DNA from: Garcia nutans
Taxonomy: Eukaryota > Streptophyta > Magnoliopsida > Malpighiales > Euphorbiaceae
Direction of reading: 5' to 3'
DNA length: 64,000 bases
Assembly: GCA_947685225.1 (NCBI GenBank)
Contig: CANTUV010000007.1
Span: 13,226,501 to 13,290,500 of the forward strand
The notes under the pieces were generated by a model, which ran no database searches, was not told the DNA's origin, and saw nothing but the letters and a program-made list of their open reading frames with translations. Below are positions 60,001-64,000 of this stretch, piece after piece. The number at the start of each line of letters is the position of its first letter. Position 1 is the first letter of the stretch. A program made the translations under genes and the position numbers.

Positions 60001-61016
60001 TATTAGTTCTTTTGATTAGCATATATAAAATATTGAAAGAAGAGGTGTTCTAAAAAATTTTACTCAATTTTTTCTAAAAATATAAATATTTTATTTTTTA
60101 TAGTATTTAAAAAAAATCATTTTTATGGGTAATTTTGTAAAATCACCTTATACACATTTATATATTTTGAGCCTCATAATTTTTGCATTTTATTGATCTA
60201 TTAAATCTTTATATTTTGATTATTTCATGTTAAACCCTCAAACTAATTTTTAATATCAAAAACTTTATTCTCAACAAAAAATTAAAAACTTTGTGAACGG
60301 AAAAGGTAAAAAATCCATGAAAAATTTTAATATTATTTTCAAAAACTCCAAAATCAAATTTTTTTCATAATAAAAAATATAAAATGAGGGAAATTCATTA
60401 TGTACTTAAATCTTTTTTAATTAAATGATATATAATTTTTAAAATTATAGTATTTTTCAATAATTTATAAATTATTATTAGATCTCTTATAATTTTTTAT
60501 TTCTATCATTAATAAATAATTTTTGTGAAAATAAAAATTTTAAAAATTTTAATATAAAGGGACTCTGGTTATATATTTTATTGTTGAAGAGGAAAAATTA
60601 ATATTATAAAATGTGAATTATATCAATTACTTTTAAAATAGTGTTGTAATATATATATGTTTTTTATTAATTATACGTGAAAGATTGGGTTAGTAGGATT
60701 TAAATTCAGGATTTAAAATAAAGCAACACACGATTTTGATAAAATAAAATTACATTTTAGTGGTTTCCCTTATTAATATATTTAATAAAGGAGATAAAGT
60801 TTAAATTTTTATTTAAATTAAAAGTGTAGTATTAAATTAGCCCTCCATTTCAAGTATTTGAGATGAGGTTTGGGTCAACATGCACATACACAAAGCTAAA
60901 AGAATCTTGTGGAAAATTAGATAGAATTTGAAGTATTAGTGTGACATATGGTTGGTGGGGTCCAATTTTTTAATTTATATTTTGAATATTTGTCCATCCT
61001 TTTTAACGGAATACAC

Positions 61017-61020
<4 letters not shown>
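57067..61020. other. A/T-rich intergenic DNA with simple repeats
   Basis: About 57664-57780 repeats a CATAACAAT/CTATAACAATC motif about ten times. 58814-58829 is (AC)n. 59130-59480 is a T-rich (TTTTTC) tract whose open frames are low-complexity. A short MITE-like end (CTATTCCATCCATTTTGTTTCAA) lies at 57554. No host gene is seen. Confidence 0.55.
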
Positions 61021-61047
<27 letters not shown>

Positions 61048-61959
61048 TAAAAGAGTGAAAATAGTCACACAGTATGAGTTTTGACTTTCTCTTCTCTCTC
61101 TTTATTTCTCCGTTGCAAAAGTCTCAAACCAAGAAAACAAACAACTATCTTCCAATTCCAATTGGCAATTAGCTGTTCATTTCCAAGTGTCATCTTTTTT
61201 TCTTTCTCTTCTCCAGTAATGGTTTAGGTTTGCTTTTTTTCTTTTGGTTTTCACCTCTCTTTGCTAAGCCTCGCACACATTCTTGTGCTTGGTAGGTTGT
61301 GCCGTTGAAGTTAATGGGCCCTAAACTCCACTGAAGATTTAATGTTTGAAAAGAAGGGTCTCTATCCCCTCTTCTTCCACCTTCTCCACTTCTTGCACTG
61401 CCCCCATTTCCATGCTGTCTTGAATTTGGATCTTTTTCCTTCTTCTTTTTTTCAGAAGATAAGATTTGGTTTTTCTTTTCTTTTTTTTCCTTTTCTTATG
61501 TTTTTTTTATTCTCTCTCTTTCCGTTAAGGTAATCAGAGGTGATTCTGAGAGGGTTTTCCATCTGGGTTCTTGATTTTGGACAGGGTTTCGATGATAATT
61601 CAAGGGTGGTGTTCCGTTCTTGGGATTTGCCTCTCTAGTATTAGGAACTTGTCTGTTTTTGAGTTGGTTTTTTGTGTTATCTGTTAGTAATCTTGAACTG
61701 GACTACTTAAATTGAACGTGGAATCTGGAAGCTTGAGGACTTATTTCTCCTGAAATTCAATTGTTTAGAGACATTGTTGTGAAGACGTTTGTATACTGAA
61801 GGTGAGTCCTTGATATGGATTGGTGGTCCTGATCAGGGATTTGCATTTGGGATTTGTTCGTTTCTAATGGAGGGGATGATGATCAAAGAACAAATTCTTT
61901 GATTTTGGAGGTGGAATTTTGATAAATCAGGTGTTGGGCTAATCCTTGAAGTAGAAACT
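61021..61959 (+). promoter_or_regulatory. Promoter and long 5' leader of the F-box/kelch gene
   Basis: A TATATATATATAATAAAAG stretch at about 61029-61049 is followed by CT-rich sequence (61085-61110), a plausible start. The leader would then be about 850 bases. It contains at least one sizeable uORF (ATG at 61342, 63 codons, Phe-rich). A consensus donor AAG|GTGAGT at 61802 with an acceptor AATCAG at 61929 could mark a small leader intron. Confidence 0.5.
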
Positions 61960-64000
61960 ATGGATAGAGCGAGTCAACCTCCTCTGGTAAATTGTTTGTA
62001 TATTCTTGTGCTATTATTCTTCTTTATTATTTACAGATTTATGTATTTAGAATGCAATGTAATGATAAATTAGGTTTGTCCCTTTCATTTTAAAGTTGAA
62101 GTTTGCTCTTCTTGTTAAATTTGGTTCAATAGATGAATTTTAAGCCTTTTCTCAAGGTGCTTAGCAGCGTCAGTGATTAATAAGTGAAGCTACTTAAGCC
62201 TCCATCATCTTTCAGTTGTTGGACAATACACCCTGTTCTGATGCAGCAACAGTTTCATGCTAATTTTCAGTTATTGCTTGTTTTTGTAGTTCAAATATTC
62301 TTGGCTGAAATTTCATGGAAAATGTCAACTGATTGTAGATCTTCCAAGCAATGAAAAATAATCTTCTATTAGGAATGGACGCACTAATAAATAGCTGAGA
62401 ACTTAGTTACCTAGTTTAATAGAAATGATTAATTGTAGATTGAAGTGTATCCCTTTTTTCCTCTTTTGTTCTGAAGTGTATCCATTTTCTTTTGTCATTA
62501 TAACATGTTTCATGGGCCATCAATGGCGTATGACTCAAGTCCACCTTTTTCCTATCGTTTCTTAGATTGGCAGACACTTGAGGTGTTATGTAAAAATAAA
62601 GTAAAGAAATCAAGCTGCATGATGAATGGAGTCTTGGAATCATTGTTGAAATCATAGTCTGTTTATGCATCTAATCTTTTTTTCATTTTCTTTGATGTTA
62701 TGGTCATCGATTAATTATTTGTTCTATTGTCTTACTGTACTCTGAGCATGTGCAGTTTATTGTTGGTGTTGTCTGCTTTACATTGAATTGTTAATACAAT
62801 TTGCATTTTGCAAGAAATAGCACCTGGTGGGAGTGGCATCTTATAGGAATAGCTCTAGGTCATAGAGCGGGCACCTTATTATTTGCGTTATGAAATATCG
62901 TCAAGCTATAACTTCTTGTATTATTATTTAACTTTAAAAGGGAGAAAAATAATACCTGTAATTTTCTTGATGGTCATTGTTCTTCTTTCCAGTGAAATAA
63001 CTAGTGCAGTGGGAAGGTGGTATTTGTAAAGTATTTTTTTTCTTCTGATGAAAAGTAGTACTAGTGTTGTAGAAATGCATTTGATAGAAAATTTCAGCAA
63101 TTGCATGAAATATACCTTTTTTTTTGTTTAATTTTGCAAGCAAAGTAGATAATGCATTCTAGTGAGAGCATGTTAATTAATTTTTTTTGTTTCTTCATAT
63201 ATGTTTGTAGGTTGATACCACAGCTTGTTTATGTAGAGTAGATGCAGGCCTCAAAACGGTTGCAAGTGCAAAAAAATATGTTCCTGGATCTAAGCTTTGC
63301 CTTCAACCGGACATTAAACCATCAATTCATCCTACTAGGGGCAAGCCATTGTGTGGTGACAGGAGTCGAAATCAATCTCCTCTGCTTCCAGGACTTCCTG
63401 ATGATCTTGCAATTGCTTGTCTGATCCGCGTCCCAATGGTAGAGCACCGTAAACTACGACTAGTGTGCAAAAGATGGTACCGTCTTTTAGCTGGAAACTT
63501 CTTCTACTCACTACGGAAGAAACTCGGAATTGCCGAGGAGTGGATATATGTCATCAAGAGAGACCGAGATGGCAAAATCTCATGGCATGCATTTGACCCT
63601 ATATACCAACTTTGGCTGCCCCTTCCTCCTGTCCCAAAGGAGTACTCTGAAGCCTTCGGATTTGGTTGTGCTGTCCTCAGTGGCTGTCACCTCTACTTGT
63701 TTGGTGGTAAAGATTCCCTAAAAGGATCAATGAGAAGAGTCATTTTTTATAGTGCCAGGACTAATAAGTGGCATCGGGCCCCAGACATGCTTCGTCGACG
63801 GCATTTTTTTGGCTCATGTGTCATAAACAACTGCTTATATGTAGCTGGTGGAGAAAATGAGGAAGGGCATCGGTCCTTGAGATCAGCAGAAGTTTATGAT
63901 CCTAACAAGAATAGATGGTCTTTTATTTCAGATATGAGCACAGCAATGGTGCCTTTCATTGGGATTGTGTATGAGGGCAGGTGGTTCCTGAAGGGGTTGG
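61960..64000 (+). CDS. SAGL1: F-box/kelch-repeat protein, SAGL1 (At1g55270) type, 5' part
   Basis: Substrate-recognition subunit of an SCF ubiquitin ligase. Exon 1 61960-61986 (MDRASQPPL), GT-AG phase-0 intron 61987-63210, exon 2 from 63211 through the window end; 272 aa visible, no stop. The N-terminal signature VDTTACLCRVDAGLKTV, the F-box at about residues 68-112 (LLPGLPDDLAIACLIRVP, HRKLRLVCKRWY), and the first kelch repeats (CAVLSGCHLYLFGGKD; CVINNCLYVAGGE) follow Arabidopsis At1g55270 (SAGL1) almost word for word from memory. SAGL1 is reported to act on phenylpropanoid (PAL) and wax (CER3) enzymes; the same role here is inference from homology. The C-terminal kelch repeats lie outside the window. 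The reading frame is clean, so it looks functional. Confidence 0.92.

Overview
The window is AT-rich plant nuclear DNA, almost certainly from a core eudicot. The evidence is introns with plant-type splice sites, plant-specific gene families (a three-finger CCCH protein of the Arabidopsis C3H17 type, a MASS-type MAPK-substrate protein, an SAGL1-type F-box/kelch protein) and typical plant transposons (RTE LINE, Ty1/copia, gypsy, CACTA, Tourist and Mutator MITEs). I cannot name the species; some repeats look like those of Malpighiales, but that is only an impression.

Four host genes look alive. (1) A CCCH zinc-finger gene on + (2776-6108, three exons). (2) A small intron-less MASS-like gene on + (7172-7561). 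(3) An LC8/dynein-light-chain-like gene on - with exon 1 at 20153-19764 and exon 2 at 11063-10899, separated by an intron of exactly 8,700 bp. (4) The 5' half of an F-box/kelch gene on + (61960 to beyond the window end). They are unrelated in function and do not form a pathway.

Layout. 1-1.7 kb: a decayed DUF4283/zinc-knuckle LINE ORF1. 2.6-7.6 kb: the CCCH and MASS-like genes. 9.4-9.8 kb: a Tourist MITE with a TTA duplication. 10.9-20.2 kb: the LC8-like gene; its intron holds a 5.7 kb inverted repeat (arms about 2.7 kb, loop about 240 bp), which also carries the same 9-bp-TSD Mutator-type MITE once in each arm. 21.6-22.8 kb: a solo LTR with a perfect 5-bp duplication. 24.0-24.6 kb: a broken GRF-type zinc-finger gene. 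25.4-32.8 kb: an RTE LINE (15-bp duplication) split by a complete but dead Ty1/copia element (26.5-31.3 kb). 33.3-38.1 kb: the 3' end of an Athila-like gypsy element. 39.9-40.8 kb: a foldback element. 42.3-43.3 kb: a second decayed DUF4283 ORF. 44.0-44.4 kb: a ribosomal protein eL27 pseudogene. 44.7-55.6 kb: a non-coding gypsy-type LTR element with a long LTR, into which a 5.0 kb CACTA element inserted; the CACTA carries fragments of two unrelated host genes (an RNA uracil-5 methyltransferase and a DUF3754 protein). 55.6-61.0 kb: AT-rich DNA with MITE-like and simple repeats. 61.0-64.0 kb: leader and first part of the F-box/kelch gene.

The two items most worth following are the giant hairpin inside the LC8-like intron, whose outer edge lies about 55 nt from the 3' splice site, and the gene-capturing CACTA element with its unusual cluster of repeated termini. 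All calls come from reading the sequence; no alignment or database search was run.
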